From the NCBI GenBank assembly GCA_945904955.1, contig CAMDPO010000020.1:1-41389 (forward strand): a stretch of 41,389 bases of DNA, in the 5' to 3' direction. This document shows positions 33,762 to 41,389 of this stretch, one piece after another (position 1 is the stretch's first letter; each line of letters begins with the position of its first letter). The DNA comes from Rhizobium sp. Q54. Lineage in GTDB: Bacteria > Pseudomonadota > Alphaproteobacteria > UBA2966 > CAIVPW01. The position numbers were made by a program, and so were the translations under genes. Below the pieces are notes generated by a model. It saw nothing but the letters and a program-made list of their open reading frames with translations, was not told the DNA's origin and did no database searches.

Positions 33762-34136
33762 AGCAAGCCGGCCGACAACGCACGTGCCACCGGACCGGCC
33801 TTGGAGCGGGCATTCCAGTTCTTGGTGTGGCTCGTGCCGACGGTGGACAAATTCCCGCGCAGCCAGAAGTTCCTGCTCGGCGACCGCATTCAGGCAACGT
33901 CGCTCGACGTGTTGGAGCGACTGATCGAGGCCACCTACACCAAGACCCGCGCCCGCGCGCTGCACGACGCCAACCTCGCCATCGAGAAGCTGCGATTCCT
34001 GTTTCGCCTGGCGCACGAGTTGCGCTATCTCGACGGGCGCCGATACGAGTTCGCCGCGCGCTCGCTTGACGAGGTGGGGCGGCTGGTCGGCGGCTGGATC
34101 AAGTCGGATCGGGAGCATGCCCGCCCGCGCGACTGA
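33762..34136 (+). CDS. avd: DGR accessory variability protein (Avd-like four-helix bundle)
   Basis: This protein of about 124 residues belongs to the four-helix-bundle (Avd / 23S-intervening-sequence-like) family that accompanies DGR reverse transcriptases. Typical pieces are FLVWLVPTVDKFPRSQKFLL, GDRIQATSLDVLERLIEA, LAIEKLRFLFRLAHEL and the closing GRLVGGWIKS. Avd forms a basic pentamer that binds the RT and the template RNA and is needed for mutagenic retrohoming. GTG 33762 is the likely start; TTG 33744 is an in-frame alternative. Its 3' end overlaps the RT gene by 20 bp, so the two are co-expressed. Confidence 0.93.
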   Translation, partial: SKPADNARATGPALERAFQFLVWLVPTVDKFPRSQKFLLGDRIQATSLDVLERLIEATYTKTRARALHDANLAIEKLRFLFRLAHELRYLDGRRYEFAARSLDEVGRLVGGWIKSDREHARPRD

Positions 34137-35190
34137 TTTGTTCGATGCGATCGCCACGTTCTCCGCCCTGTTGGCCGCGGCGCGGCGCGCAGCCGCGGGC
34201 AAGCGGCGCAGCCCGGCTGCTGCTGCTTTCCTGGCCAACCTGGAGACAGAGGTCTTGCGCCTGGAACGGCAACTTGCGGCCGGGACCTGGCGGGCCGGAC
34301 GTTACACCGTGCTGCGCATCCGCGATCCCAAACCGCGCCGCATCTCGGCGGCGCCGTTCCGGGACCGAGTCGTGCATCATGCGCTGTGCACCGTCGTGGC
34401 GCCGATCTTCGAGCGCGGCTTCGTGTTCGACACGTATGCCAATCGGGCCGGCAGGGGCACGCACCGAGCCGTGGCACGCTACGAGCAGTTCCGCGACCGC
34501 TTTGCGCACGTGCTGCGCTGCGACATCTACCGCTATTTCCCGGCCGTCGATCATGCGGTGCTCAAGCGCGACCTGCGCCGGCGCATCGCGTGCAAGCGGA
34601 CTCTGTGGCTGTGCGACGCGATCGTCGATGGCTCGAACCCGCAGGAGCCGGTGCATATCCACTATCCCGGCGACGACCTCCTGACCCCGCTCGAGCGGCC
34701 CCGCGGCTTGCCGATCGGCAACCTGACCAGCCAGTTCTTCGCGAACCTGTACCTGGACCCGCTCGATCACTTCGTGAAGGAGGTCCTGCGCGCGCCCGGC
34801 TATGTTCGCTATGTCGATGATTTCGCGCTGTTCCACGACCGTGCCGACGTTCTGCTGGAGTGGCGGCGGCGGATTGCCGAGTTTCTCTGCGCTCGACGGC
34901 TGTCGTTGCATCCAACCAAGACGTTCGTGGCGGCAACCGCGGCACCAGCGACGTTCCTCGGCTACGTGCTGCTGCCGGGCGGGCAACGGCGACTGCCGGA
35001 AGCCAACGTGCGCCGGTTTCGCAACCGCCTGCGTGGCCTGCGCGACCGTTGGCGAGCGGGCAACGTCGATGAGGAAGAAGTTCGCGACAAGATCGACGCC
35101 TGGGTGGCGCACGCTGCCCATGCCGATACCTGGCGCTTGCGCCAAGCGATCTTCCGCGGCGGGTGGTTCGAGCCCGTCGCGGGGGCCTGA
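34117..35190 (+). CDS. DGR reverse transcriptase
   Basis: This RT of about 357 residues starts at ATG 34117 with GGGAG just upstream, inside the end of avd. RT motifs are [18 protein letters not shown] (motifs 1-2), Asp136 in RCDIYRYFP (motif A), the DGR/retroelement motif IGNLTSQFF (200-208) in place of the QG found in retroviral RTs, the catalytic YVDD box (232-235), and [19 protein letters not shown] (motif D/E region). There is no endonuclease, RNase H or maturase domain, which fits DGR RTs. The TR begins 8 bp after the stop. Together with Avd it should produce adenine-mutagenised cDNA from TR RNA. Confidence 0.97.
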   Translation: MPARATDLFDAIATFSALLAAARRAAAGKRRSPAAAAFLANLETEVLRLERQLAAGTWRAGRYTVLRIRDPKPRRISAAPFRDRVVHHALCTVVAPIFERGFVFDTYANRAGRGTHRAVARYEQFRDRFAHVLRCDIYRYFPAVDHAVLKRDLRRRIACKRTLWLCDAIVDGSNPQEPVHIHYPGDDLLTPLERPRGLPIGNLTSQFFANLYLDPLDHFVKEVLRAPGYVRYVDDFALFHDRADVLLEWRRRIAEFLCARRLSLHPTKTFVAATAAPATFLGYVLLPGGQRRLPEANVRRFRNRLRGLRDRWRAGNVDEEEVRDKIDAWVAHAAHADTWRLRQAIFRGGWFEPVAGA

Positions 35191-35197
35191 CCGGTCC

Positions 35198-35318
35198 CGA
35201 ACCCGCGCGTGGTGCGCGGCGGCTCCTGGAACAACGAACCGAGGAACCTCCGCGCTGCCATCCGCAACAGGAACGACGACGAGAACAGGAACAACAATCT
35301 CGGTTTTCGCCCCGCCCG
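35198..35318 (+). repeat. DGR template repeat (TR)
   Basis: This 121-bp non-coding copy of the VR starts 8 bp after the RT stop. It has 29 adenines, concentrated in AAC, AGG and GAN triplets between 35230 and 35298 when read in the VR frame. 17 of these adenines are changed in VR and none of the other 92 bases is. The 3' end (35299-35318) is adenine-free and identical in both copies. It is expected to be transcribed with the RT as the template RNA. Confidence 0.97.
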
Positions 35319-35336
35319 CACGCTTGCCCGCCGGAG

Positions 35337-35360
35337 CCGGGCGGGTCACGGCCCGCCCGG
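35337..35360 (+). other. Strong hairpin downstream of the TR
   Basis: A perfect 9-bp GC stem (35337-35345 with 35352-35360, arm CCGGGCGGG) closes a 6-nt loop 18 bp after the TR. In DGRs the RNA just 3' of TR (spacer) folds and primes cDNA synthesis, so this may be part of that structure. It could alternatively end the DGR transcript, although no T-tract follows. From 35361 to 35554 I see no gene; a TACAAT near 35502 may be a -10 for pdxH. Confidence 0.55.
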
Positions 35361-35554
35361 GTGTGCGATCCAAGCGTCCAGGGCCGGTCATGATGAGAAA
35401 TGGTCCGCGCCGGTCCTGGCTGCTGCGGCAGCGCCCGGCGCGGACCGCCCTCGCCGCACCAGCGGCAGCGCTGGATTGCATCGCCTTCGTTGCGCGATGC
35501 CAGTACAATTCCGCCGTCTTTCCCGCCCACTTCCTTACCGCACCGGCACCGATC

Positions 35555-36145
35555 ATGGCGCAGGCTGAATCCGCCGATCCCATTGCGCTGTTCGCGACCT
35601 GGTTGGCCGAGGCCGCGAAGGCCGATCCGGACAATCCGAACGCGGCCGCGCTGGCAACCGCGGATGCCGCGGGGGTGCCGGCGGTGCGCATGGTCTTGCT
35701 CAAGGGTGCCGATGAGCGCGGGTTCGTCTTCTATACGAACCTCGAGAGCCAGAAGGGCGGTGAGCTCGCCGCCAACCCCCATGCGGCGATGTGCTTCTAC
35801 TGGCGGCCCCTCGGCCGCCAGGTGCGCGTCGCCGGCCCGGTGGAAGCGGTAACTCCCGCCGAGGCCGACGAGTATTTCCAGAGCCGTCCGCGCGCCTCCC
35901 GCATCGGCGCGTGGGCCTCGCAGCAGTCGCGGCGGCTGACCGCCCGCTTCGAGCTCGAGAAGGCGGTGGCTGCCTTTACGGCCAAGTACGCGGTCGGCGA
36001 GGTGCCACGGCCGCCGTACTGGTCGGGCTTCCGCATCGTGCCGCGCTCGATCGAATTCTGGCGCGAGCGGCCCTTCCGTCTGCATGAGCGCGTGGTATAT
36101 CGACGCACGCCAGGCGGATGGCAAACCGAGGAACTCTTCCCGTGA
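35555..36145 (+). CDS. pdxH: Pyridoxamine/pyridoxine 5'-phosphate oxidase
   Basis: This 196-residue FMN enzyme forms pyridoxal phosphate, the last step of vitamin B6 synthesis and salvage. Motifs are [73 protein letters not shown] and the C-terminal [20 protein letters not shown]. The frame extends upstream through the DGR region, but ATG 35555 begins the conserved N-terminus. No strong ribosome site is visible. Its stop overlaps the start of the CDF transporter gene (GTGA). Confidence 0.95.
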   Translation: MAQAESADPIALFATWLAEAAKADPDNPNAAALATADAAGVPAVRMVLLKGADERGFVFYTNLESQKGGELAANPHAAMCFYWRPLGRQVRVAGPVEAVTPAEADEYFQSRPRASRIGAWASQQSRRLTARFELEKAVAAFTAKYAVGEVPRPPYWSGFRIVPRSIEFWRERPFRLHERVVYRRTPGGWQTEELFP

Positions 36146-37116
36146 CGACGGACAGCGCCCCCTTGTCTGCGAACACTTCGCAACCCGCGCCCGGCACGGT
36201 GCCAACCAAGCGGCTGACCGCAGGCACGACCGAAGCGCATCTGGTGCGCAGCGCGAGTTACGCGTCCTTCGTGGTCGCCGTGATCCTGATCGTCACCAAG
36301 CTGATGGCGTGGCGCATGACCGGATCGGTGTCGCTGCTCGGCTCGCTGCTCGATTCGAGCCTCGACCTGATGGCGTCAACCATCGGCATGTTCGCCGTGC
36401 GCCAGGCGTTGGTGCCGGCCGACCGCGAGCACCGCTTCGGCCACGGCAAAGCCGAGGCTCTGGCGGCGCTCGGACAGGGGCTGTTCGTTGGCGCATCCGC
36501 GGTGGCGTTGCTGTTCGAGGCGGGCCACCGGATCATCATGCCGCGCTTCGTCGATGCCGGCGGCTGGGCGGTGTCCGTAATGGCGCTGTCGCTGGTCCTG
36601 ACCATCATCCTGGTGCGCTATCAGCGCTTCGTCGTGGAGCGCACCGGTTCGTTGGCAATTTCAGCCGACTCGCTGCACTACTCCACCGACATCCTCATCA
36701 ACGGCATTATCCTGGTCGGCCTCGCGGCGGTCGCCGGTTTGGGGTGGACCCTGCTCGACCCGCTGCTCGCCATCGCCGTGTCGATCTACCTGTTCTATTC
36801 GGCTTGGCGGATCGCCAAGACCTCGTTCGACCACCTGATGGACCGCGAACTCGACGACGCCACGCGCAAGGCGATCCGCGAGATCGTCCTGTCGCACAAA
36901 GAGGTACGCGCCATGCACGACCTGCGCACGCGCTCGTCCGGCATGCAGTCGTTCATCCAGTTCCACCTCGAGCTCGATGGCAGCCTCACCCTGCTGCAGG
37001 CGCACCTGATTTCGGACGAGGTCGAGCGCATGGTGAACGCCAAGTTCCCCGCCGCCGAGGTTCTCATTCACGAGGACCCGGCCGGCCTCCGCGAACCGCG
37101 CGCCAGCTTCGCGTGA
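36142..37116 (+). CDS. Cation diffusion facilitator (FieF-like Zn/Fe efflux)
   Basis: This protein of about 324 residues exports divalent metal in exchange for protons at the inner membrane. It has about six membrane helices. The transport site is visible as Asp pairs in [12 protein letters not shown] (helix 2) and His/Asp in [15 protein letters not shown] (helix 5), matching the DD-HD pattern of Fie[11 protein letters not shown] follows helix 2. The cytoplasmic C-terminal domain ([13 protein letters not shown] ... [18 protein letters not shown]) is normal. GTG 36142 has GAGGA 10 nt upstream and overlaps the pdxH stop; ATG 36118 lies inside pdxH. Confidence 0.93.
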   Translation: MTTDSAPLSANTSQPAPGTVPTKRLTAGTTEAHLVRSASYASFVVAVILIVTKLMAWRMTGSVSLLGSLLDSSLDLMASTIGMFAVRQALVPADREHRFGHGKAEALAALGQGLFVGASAVALLFEAGHRIIMPRFVDAGGWAVSVMALSLVLTIILVRYQRFVVERTGSLAISADSLHYSTDILINGIILVGLAAVAGLGWTLLDPLLAIAVSIYLFYSAWRIAKTSFDHLMDRELDDATRKAIREIVLSHKEVRAMHDLRTRSSGMQSFIQFHLELDGSLTLLQAHLISDEVERMVNAKFPAAEVLIHEDPAGLREPRASFA

Positions 37117-37145
37117 GCTGGGCCCGCTGACCGGCGGCTGCGCCG

Positions 37146-38678
37146 TTGCCGGAGTCACAAGCCGAGGTCATCGCGTTCCTCTCTGATCCCGCCACGCACG
37201 CGGGTCGGCCCGTCCAGCGCTTCGACACCCACGCCTCCGTCGTGTTTCTGGCGGGCGGCGATGCACTCAAGCTGAAGCGGGCGGTGCGCTACCCGTATCT
37301 CGACTTCTCCACTGTTGAGAAACGCCACGCCGCGGCATTGGCCGAACTGGCTGTGAACCGCTCGTTCGCACCGCAGATTTACCTCGGCGTGGTTGCGGTG
37401 ACGCGTGCCCCCGGCGGCGCGTTGCGGCTGGGCGGCGAGGGCCCGGTCATCGACTGGCTGGTGCATATGCGCCGCTTCGACGACAACTCGACGTTCGATG
37501 CGCTCGCCGCGCGCGGCGAGCTTATCGCAGACCGCATCGATCGCACCGCCGATGCCATCGCCGCGGCGCATGCGGGAGCCCCGGTGCGGCGAGAGGCGTC
37601 CGCGTCGGCCTCGGTAGCCGAGCTCGCGGCCGAGAATGCAGAGCTGCTGGCCGCAGCGCCCAGCGGGGCGCTCGATCCGGCCCAGGTCGACGAGCTTCGC
37701 CGGCGCACGCAGGCGGCCGTCCAGTCGCTCGCAACGTTCCTCGATCGCCGCCGTGCGGACGGCTACGTGCGGCGCTGCCACGGCGACTTGCATCTGCGCA
37801 ACGTGTGCTTGGTCGACGGCGTGCCGACCCTCTTCGATGCCCTTGAGTTCGACGAGCGTCTCGCCACCACCGACGTTCTGTACGACGTCGCGTTCCTGCT
37901 GATGGACCTTTGGCACCGCGGCCTCCGCGACATCGCCAATCGTCTGATGAACCGATACCTCGAGCGCACCCGCGACCTCGATGGACTGGCCGCGCTGCCG
38001 CTGTTCCTGTCGTTGCGCGCCGCAATCCGCGCCCACGTCGCCCTGGCGGCGGGCGGGCAGGGCGTAGACGCCGCCGGCGCCGTGCGCGACGCACGTTCCT
38101 ACCTCGCCCTTGCGGTGGCGTTGCTCGCCCCCGCACGGCCCCGCATCGTGGCGCTCGGCGGGTGGTCTGGCACCGGCAAGACGACCCAGGCGCGCCTGCT
38201 GGCGCCAGGCATCGGACGGCCGCCGGGCGCCGTCATCTTGCGCAGCGACGTGACGCGCAAGCGCCTCTTGGGCACACCCGAGCTGCGGCGACTGGGGCCC
38301 GAGGGGTACGCCGCGCCGGTGACCGAGCGTGTCTACGCCGAGCTCGTGCGCGACGCAGGCCGTTGCCTGCGCGGCGGACAGGCGGTGATCGTCGACGCGG
38401 TAAGCGCAAGGCCATCCGAACGCGCCGCCTTCGCTGCCGTGGCGGCGGCGGCGCAGGTGCCGTTCCAGGGGTTCTGGCTGGAGGCCGGCACCGCCGCTCG
38501 CGTTGATCGCGTCGATGGCCGTCGCGGCGATGCCTCGGACGCCGATGCGGCGCTGGCGCGTCAGCAAGAGTCGTTCGATCCGGGTCCGATCGAGTGGCAG
38601 CGCGTCGATGCCAGCGGCGAGCCAACCCGGATTGCGGCCGGCATTGCGGCGCGTCTTCCTGCCGAGCCCAAGCCATGA
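37146..38678 (+). CDS. Bifunctional APH-like / P-loop kinase fusion protein
   Basis: About 510 residues in two domains. The N-terminal part (about 1-330) resembles aminoglycoside-phosphotransferase-like kinases, with DALKLKRAVRYPYLDFS, the catalytic loop CHGDLHLRNVCLVDG and a following LFDALEFD. The C-terminal part (about 335-500) is a P-loop kinase with Walker A GGWSGTGKTTQA and VILRSDVTRKRL, resembling small-molecule kinases. This fusion is widespread in proteobacteria, but its substrate is not known to me. The start is TTG 37146 by position. Its stop overlaps the next gene's ATG (ATGA), suggesting a shared pathway. Confidence 0.85.
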   Translation: MPESQAEVIAFLSDPATHAGRPVQRFDTHASVVFLAGGDALKLKRAVRYPYLDFSTVEKRHAAALAELAVNRSFAPQIYLGVVAVTRAPGGALRLGGEGPVIDWLVHMRRFDDNSTFDALAARGELIADRIDRTADAIAAAHAGAPVRREASASASVAELAAENAELLAAAPSGALDPAQVDELRRRTQAAVQSLATFLDRRRADGYVRRCHGDLHLRNVCLVDGVPTLFDALEFDERLATTDVLYDVAFLLMDLWHRGLRDIANRLMNRYLERTRDLDGLAALPLFLSLRAAIRAHVALAAGGQGVDAAGAVRDARSYLALAVALLAPARPRIVALGGWSGTGKTTQARLLAPGIGRPPGAVILRSDVTRKRLLGTPELRRLGPEGYAAPVTERVYAELVRDAGRCLRGGQAVIVDAVSARPSERAAFAAVAAAAQVPFQGFWLEAGTAARVDRVDGRRGDASDADAALARQQESFDPGPIEWQRVDASGEPTRIAAGIAARLPAEPKP

Positions 38679-39205
38679 CATTGACGGTCATCCACGACGA
38701 GCAGGCCATTGCCGGGCGCGTCGCCGACCTGGCGCAGCGCATCGCCGCCACGGTGCCGTCGGACCTTCTCGTCGTCGGCGTCCTCAAGGGAGCCTTCGTA
38801 TTCGTCGCCGATCTGGTGCGCGCCCTCGATCGCCGCGGCGCCACGCCCGAGGTCGAGTTCATGCGCCTGTCCAGCTACGGGCGCTCTCGCGAAAGCGCGG
38901 GCAGTGTCCGCTTGCTCGGCGAGCCGCCTGCCGCCATTTCGGGCCGGACCGTGCTCGTCGTCGACGACATCGCCGACACGGGCGTATCGTTGGACTTCGC
39001 GCGCCGGTTCTTCGTCGAGCGCGGCGCGGCGCAGGTGCTGACCTGCGTGCTGCTCGACAAGCCGAGCCGCCGTCGCGTCGCCTTCGTGCCGGAGTTCGTC
39101 GGCTTTGTCATCGACGATGTGTTCGTCGTCGGATACGGGCTCGACGACGCGGAGCGCTATCGCCACCTGCCGTATCTGGCGACGCTGGAGAACGACGGCA
39201 GGTAA
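38675..39205 (+). CDS. hpt: Hypoxanthine/purine phosphoribosyltransferase
   Basis: This 176-residue type I phosphoribosyltransferase salvages hypoxanthine (and probably guanine) with PRPP. Features are DLLVVGVLKGAFVFVADLVR, the RLSSYGRSRESAG loop, the PRPP-binding motif VLVVDDIADTGVSL, LLDKPSRRR and VVGYGLDDAERYRHLPYL. The ATG overlaps the stop of the kinase-fusion gene, so it is translationally coupled. The gene symbol follows family convention; base specificity is not proved. Confidence 0.9.
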   Translation: MTLTVIHDEQAIAGRVADLAQRIAATVPSDLLVVGVLKGAFVFVADLVRALDRRGATPEVEFMRLSSYGRSRESAGSVRLLGEPPAAISGRTVLVVDDIADTGVSLDFARRFFVERGAAQVLTCVLLDKPSRRRVAFVPEFVGFVIDDVFVVGYGLDDAERYRHLPYLATLENDGR

Positions 39206-39347
39206 GGCCAAGTATCGCCGACAGTCCTCAAGCTGGAGCTTAGCAGTAGTACTGTTGCTCTTCAGTCGTGCTGCGCAATAAACTGTTCAAAAATCGCGGC
39301 CTCCGAGCAACGGAAAGAAGAAATTTTCCCATTTCGTGAAATTCGCG

Positions 39348-39376
39348 TTGAAACCCCCGGAGGGGCGTCCTTATCA
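39348..39376 (+). promoter_or_regulatory. Possible promoter of the second Sel1 gene
   Basis: -35 TTGAAA (39348-39353), 17-bp spacer, -10 TTATCA (39371-39376). The ATG follows only 8 nt later, which would make the transcript nearly leaderless. The preceding 100 bp are unusually AT-rich for this window. Confidence 0.4.
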
Positions 39377-39384
39377 TTCGAGGT

Positions 39385-40689
39385 ATGCAATATCGGGTAG
39401 TAGCGTTCCTCTTGTTCGCCGCCCTACCGGGCACGGTCCACGCCGCCATCACCGATGGCATGGCCGCCCAGACCGGGCAGGCCGCCACGGGCGGCCAATA
39501 CAATCAGCAATTCCAAGAGTGGATGCAGCGCGCCGAGGCGGGGGACGCCCGGTCGCAATTCAACGTCGGCCTGATGTACGAGGGCGGCTTCGGCGTGAAG
39601 CAGGACTTCGCCGAGGCGCTGCGCTGGTATCGCCTCGCCGCCGCGCAGCAGCACGCCGATGCAGAGCGTTCGCTCGGCCTGATGCTCGAGTTCGGCCGTG
39701 GGGGCGAGCGCAACGCCGTTGAAGCCGCGCGCTACTACACGCTTTCGGCCCAGCACGGGAATGCCAAGGCCGCCTTCAACCTGGGCAACTGCTATCGCCT
39801 GGGCGTCGGCGTCGACCGCAATGACGCGGAGGCCGTGCGCTGGTATCGCATCGCCGCCGAGGGCGGCGAAATCGACGGACAGGTCGCCGTCGGCGTGATG
39901 TACGGCTTGGGCCGCGGCGTCGCGCGCGACATCGTCGAGGCCGCCAAGTGGTATCGGATCGCCGCCGAAGGCGGCGATCCCCGCGCGCAGTTCAATTTGG
40001 GTTTGAGCCACGAGCGCGGCGAAGGCGTGCAGCAGGACTTCGGCGCGGCGATGCGCTGGTACCGGGCGGCCGCCGAGCAGGGTGACGCCACCGGCCTGCG
40101 CGCCGTCGGCGTCATGTACGCACTCGGCCGTGGCGTGACTCGCGATCCCGCCGAGGCGGTGCGCTGGTATGCCCTGGCCGCCGAGAAGGGCGACCCGATC
40201 GCGCAGTTCAATCTGGCTGCCGCGTTCGAGACGGGGCGTGGCGCCGAGACGAATCCGGCGCAGGCGGTGCACTGGTACCGCAAGGCCGGCGAGCAGGGCA
40301 TCGCCAACGCTCAGTACAACCTCGGCGTCGCCTATGAGGCCGGCACCCTGGGCGTCACCAAGGATCTTGCTGAATCGCTGCGCTGGTTCGGCAAGGCCGC
40401 CGAGCAGGGCGACGTCGCGGCGATGAACAAGATGGCCAGCTTCTATGAAGCGGGCGTGGGCGTCGACCGCAACCTCGAGCAGGCCGCACGGTGGTTCGGT
40501 CTCGCCGCCGGCAGGGGCGATCTGTTTGCGCTGGAACGCCTCGGCGACGTGCTGTGGGCGATGGGAGATTTCGACGACGCGCGCGAGGCGTGGCGTCGGG
40601 CGGGTGGAATGACCACCGAGCAGGCCGCTCTGGCGCGGTTGCAGCGCAAACAGCACGCCGGCCTCGAGGTAACCGCGACCGTCAACTGA
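39385..40689 (+). CDS. Sel1-repeat (TPR-like) periplasmic protein
   Basis: This 434-residue protein has a signal peptide (MQYRVVAFLLFAALPGTVHA) and about ten tandem Sel1 repeats of 36 residues. The pattern A-Q-F-N-L-G-x-x-Y-E-x-G-x-G-V-x-x-D...A-x-x-W-Y-R-x-A-A-E-x-G recurs from about residue 50 to 390. These solenoids mediate protein-protein contacts, often in envelope biogenesis or signalling. There is no extra catalytic domain. It is monocistronic by spacing. It is not a close copy of the Sel1 protein at 30105-31268, which has fewer repeats and a central linker. Confidence 0.9.
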   Translation: MQYRVVAFLLFAALPGTVHAAITDGMAAQTGQAATGGQYNQQFQEWMQRAEAGDARSQFNVGLMYEGGFGVKQDFAEALRWYRLAAAQQHADAERSLGLMLEFGRGGERNAVEAARYYTLSAQHGNAKAAFNLGNCYRLGVGVDRNDAEAVRWYRIAAEGGEIDGQVAVGVMYGLGRGVARDIVEAAKWYRIAAEGGDPRAQFNLGLSHERGEGVQQDFGAAMRWYRAAAEQGDATGLRAVGVMYALGRGVTRDPAEAVRWYALAAEKGDPIAQFNLAAAFETGRGAETNPAQAVHWYRKAGEQGIANAQYNLGVAYEAGTLGVTKDLAESLRWFGKAAEQGDVAAMNKMASFYEAGVGVDRNLEQAARWFGLAAGRGDLFALERLGDVLWAMGDFDDAREAWRRAGGMTTEQAALARLQRKQHAGLEVTATVN

Positions 40690-40874
40690 CGGTGTACCGG
40701 CGGGCAACCAATGCGACGCGCGAGCGGTTCAGGCCGCCGGCGCTGATTGCAAGTCGTTCGCATCCCCCTTGCTAAGTCCACGCTTCCCCACCCATACTCC
40801 CCGCGAAACCGGGCGTTGGGCTAAGACCTCGGCATCGTGCGGGGCGGGCGCTCGGATCTTGGAGGCTCCTACAA

Positions 40875-41120
40875 ATGAACAAGATGATTGCAGCCGTTCT
40901 CGCCGTGGGCATGATGATTTTCGCCGGCGTCGCTTCGGCGGCCGACGTTAAGGGCGCGATCACCGCGGTGAACGCTCAGGCCCGCACCGTCACCATCGGT
41001 GGCGTGACCTACACGTTCCCGGCCGCCGTCGATATGGCTGGCCTGGCCGTTGGTCAGACCGTCACCCTTGCCTACGCCACTGCCGGCACCGTCAACACGG
41101 TGTCCAAGGTCACGAAGTAA
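40875..41120 (+). CDS. Small exported DUF1344-like protein
   Basis: This 81-residue protein has a signal peptide (MNKMIAAVLAVGMMIFAGVA, ending ASAAD) and a mature domain of about 58 residues with short beta strands (KGAITAVNAQARTVTIGG, YTFPAAVD, VGQTVTLAY, GTVNTVSKV). This pattern matches DUF1344-type periplasmic proteins of alphaproteobacteria, whose function is unknown. GGAGG lies 11 nt upstream of the ATG. A strong terminator follows at 41185. Confidence 0.78.
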   Translation: MNKMIAAVLAVGMMIFAGVASAADVKGAITAVNAQARTVTIGGVTYTFPAAVDMAGLAVGQTVTLAYATAGTVNTVSKVTK

Positions 41121-41184
41121 GCTCGTCGTCGCGCGGTACGCGCGCCCCGGCGGGGCGACGCGACGAACGCTTCACTCGAAACGA

Positions 41185-41223
41185 AACGGGCGCGCGGTTG
41201 GACCGCGCGCCCGTTTTGTTTTT
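41185..41223 (+). terminator. Rho-independent terminator
   Basis: A GC-rich stem of about 14 bp (AAACGGGCGCGCGG 41185-41198 with CCGCGCGCCCGTTT 41203-41216), loop TTGG, followed by TTGTTTTT. It ends the small exported-protein transcript. Confidence 0.92.
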
Positions 41224-41244
41224 GCGGCCGGCGCGCGCCGACTA

Positions 41245-41389
41245 GAGCGGTTTCATCTTTCCGTGAATCGTGGGGGATTCACGGCTGCGGTCTTTTGTGA
41301 TTCAACTGACGTGCAGGCGCTCCGGCATTGGGGTGCGGGATGGGTAAGTACTACTCGGTGGATCTGCGGGAGCGGATCGTCCACGCGGT
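41245..41389 (+). mobile_element. Left end of an IS630-family insertion sequence (cut by window edge)
   Basis: After a TA dinucleotide (41243-41244, the target preference of IS630 elements) the sequence begins GAGCGGTTTCATC, similar to IS630-type ends, and leads into a transposase start at 41340. A perfect 9-bp hairpin (CCGTGAATC/GATTCACGG, about 41261-41284) lies within the end. The right end is outside the window, so completeness cannot be judged. Confidence 0.65.
41340..41389 (+). CDS. IS630-family transposase, N-terminus (partial)
   Basis: ATG 41340 reads MGKYYSVDLRERIV-HAV, the characteristic start of IS630-type transposases (first helix of the helix-turn-helix). Only 16 complete codons are inside the window. 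Confidence 0.75.
   Translation, partial: MGKYYSVDLRERIVHA

Larger units (their letters stand above)
32142..35360 (+). mobile_element. Complete diversity-generating retroelement (target, Avd, RT, template repeat)
   Basis: All parts of a DGR are present on one strand in the usual order: target gene with a 3' variable repeat (VR), avd, reverse transcriptase, template repeat (TR). VR and TR match over 121 bp with 17 differences, each opposite a TR adenine. In characterised DGRs the RT copies TR RNA with errors at adenines and the cDNA replaces VR, while TR stays constant. GC content equals the surroundings. The cassette lies between the dnaJ side and pdxH. Its outer borders cannot be defined, and no integrase or phage gene is adjacent. 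Confidence 0.97.

Noticed and set aside
34802-35554. Long upstream extension of the pdxH frame across the RT end and TR
   Set aside because: The extension is out of frame with the RT and crosses the TR. The conserved PdxH N-terminus starts at 35555.

Overview
The window is chromosomal DNA from a GC-rich Gram-negative bacterium, most likely an alphaproteobacterium of the Rhodospirillales type. This is inferred from gene order (xseB-ispA-dxs-tlyA-rRNA methyltransferase; pdxH near dnaJ-fabI-aroC), frequent GTG/TTG starts in translationally coupled genes, class I aldolase, and Rickettsia-type 17 kDa antigen and Sel1 proteins. No rRNA or tRNA gene and no CRISPR array was seen.

Layout. 0-1.3 kb: end of egtB and all of egtD (ergothioneine). 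1.4-3.4 kb: a decayed secreted-protein gene, an unknown protein and a PEBP-like protein. 3.6-7.0 kb: a two-gene island of unknown function with visibly lower GC, flanked by near-identical hairpin repeats. 7.1-15.9 kb: metabolic and signalling genes (class I aldolase, membrane-anchored class III cyclase, FAD oxidase, TsaC/Sua5, hotdog protein, acyl-CoA ligase). 15.9-19.0 kb: a decayed type I secretion neighbourhood truncated on both sides. 19.2-21.1 kb: histone-deacetylase-family protein and a Phd/PIN toxin-antitoxin pair. 21.1-26.4 kb: the xseB-ispA-dxs-tlyA-rlmD-like operon with a clear promoter. 26.4-30.0 kb: dnaJ, fabI, aroC and dedA on the minus strand. 30.1-31.8 kb: Sel1 and 17 kDa antigen genes. 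35.5-39.2 kb: pdxH, a CDF transporter, an APH/kinase fusion and a phosphoribosyltransferase. 39.4-41.4 kb: a second Sel1 protein, a small periplasmic protein and the left end of an IS630-type element.

The main discovery is a complete diversity-generating retroelement (DGR) at about 32.1-35.4 kb, lying between the dnaJ and pdxH neighbourhoods. It has a target protein (uncharacterised helical N-terminus plus a formylglycine-generating-enzyme/C-type-lectin-like C-terminus), an Avd-type four-helix-bundle protein, a DGR reverse transcriptase with a YVDD box, and a template repeat directly after the RT stop. Aligned by eye, the template repeat (35198-35318) and the variable repeat at the target 3' end (33544-33664) are 121 bp each. 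They differ at 17 positions, and every one is an adenine in the template. None of the 92 non-adenine positions differs. This is the signature of adenine-specific mutagenic retrohoming, so the target C-terminus has been diversified. The target has no visible signal peptide, so its ligand may be intracellular.

Secondary points of interest are the 3.6-7.0 kb island, a 17-bp promoter/operator sequence shared exactly between 19067-19083 and 32069-32085 (opposite strands), a CTG start supported by a Shine-Dalgarno sequence on the deacetylase-like gene, and an antitoxin with an extra N-terminal DNA-binding-like segment.
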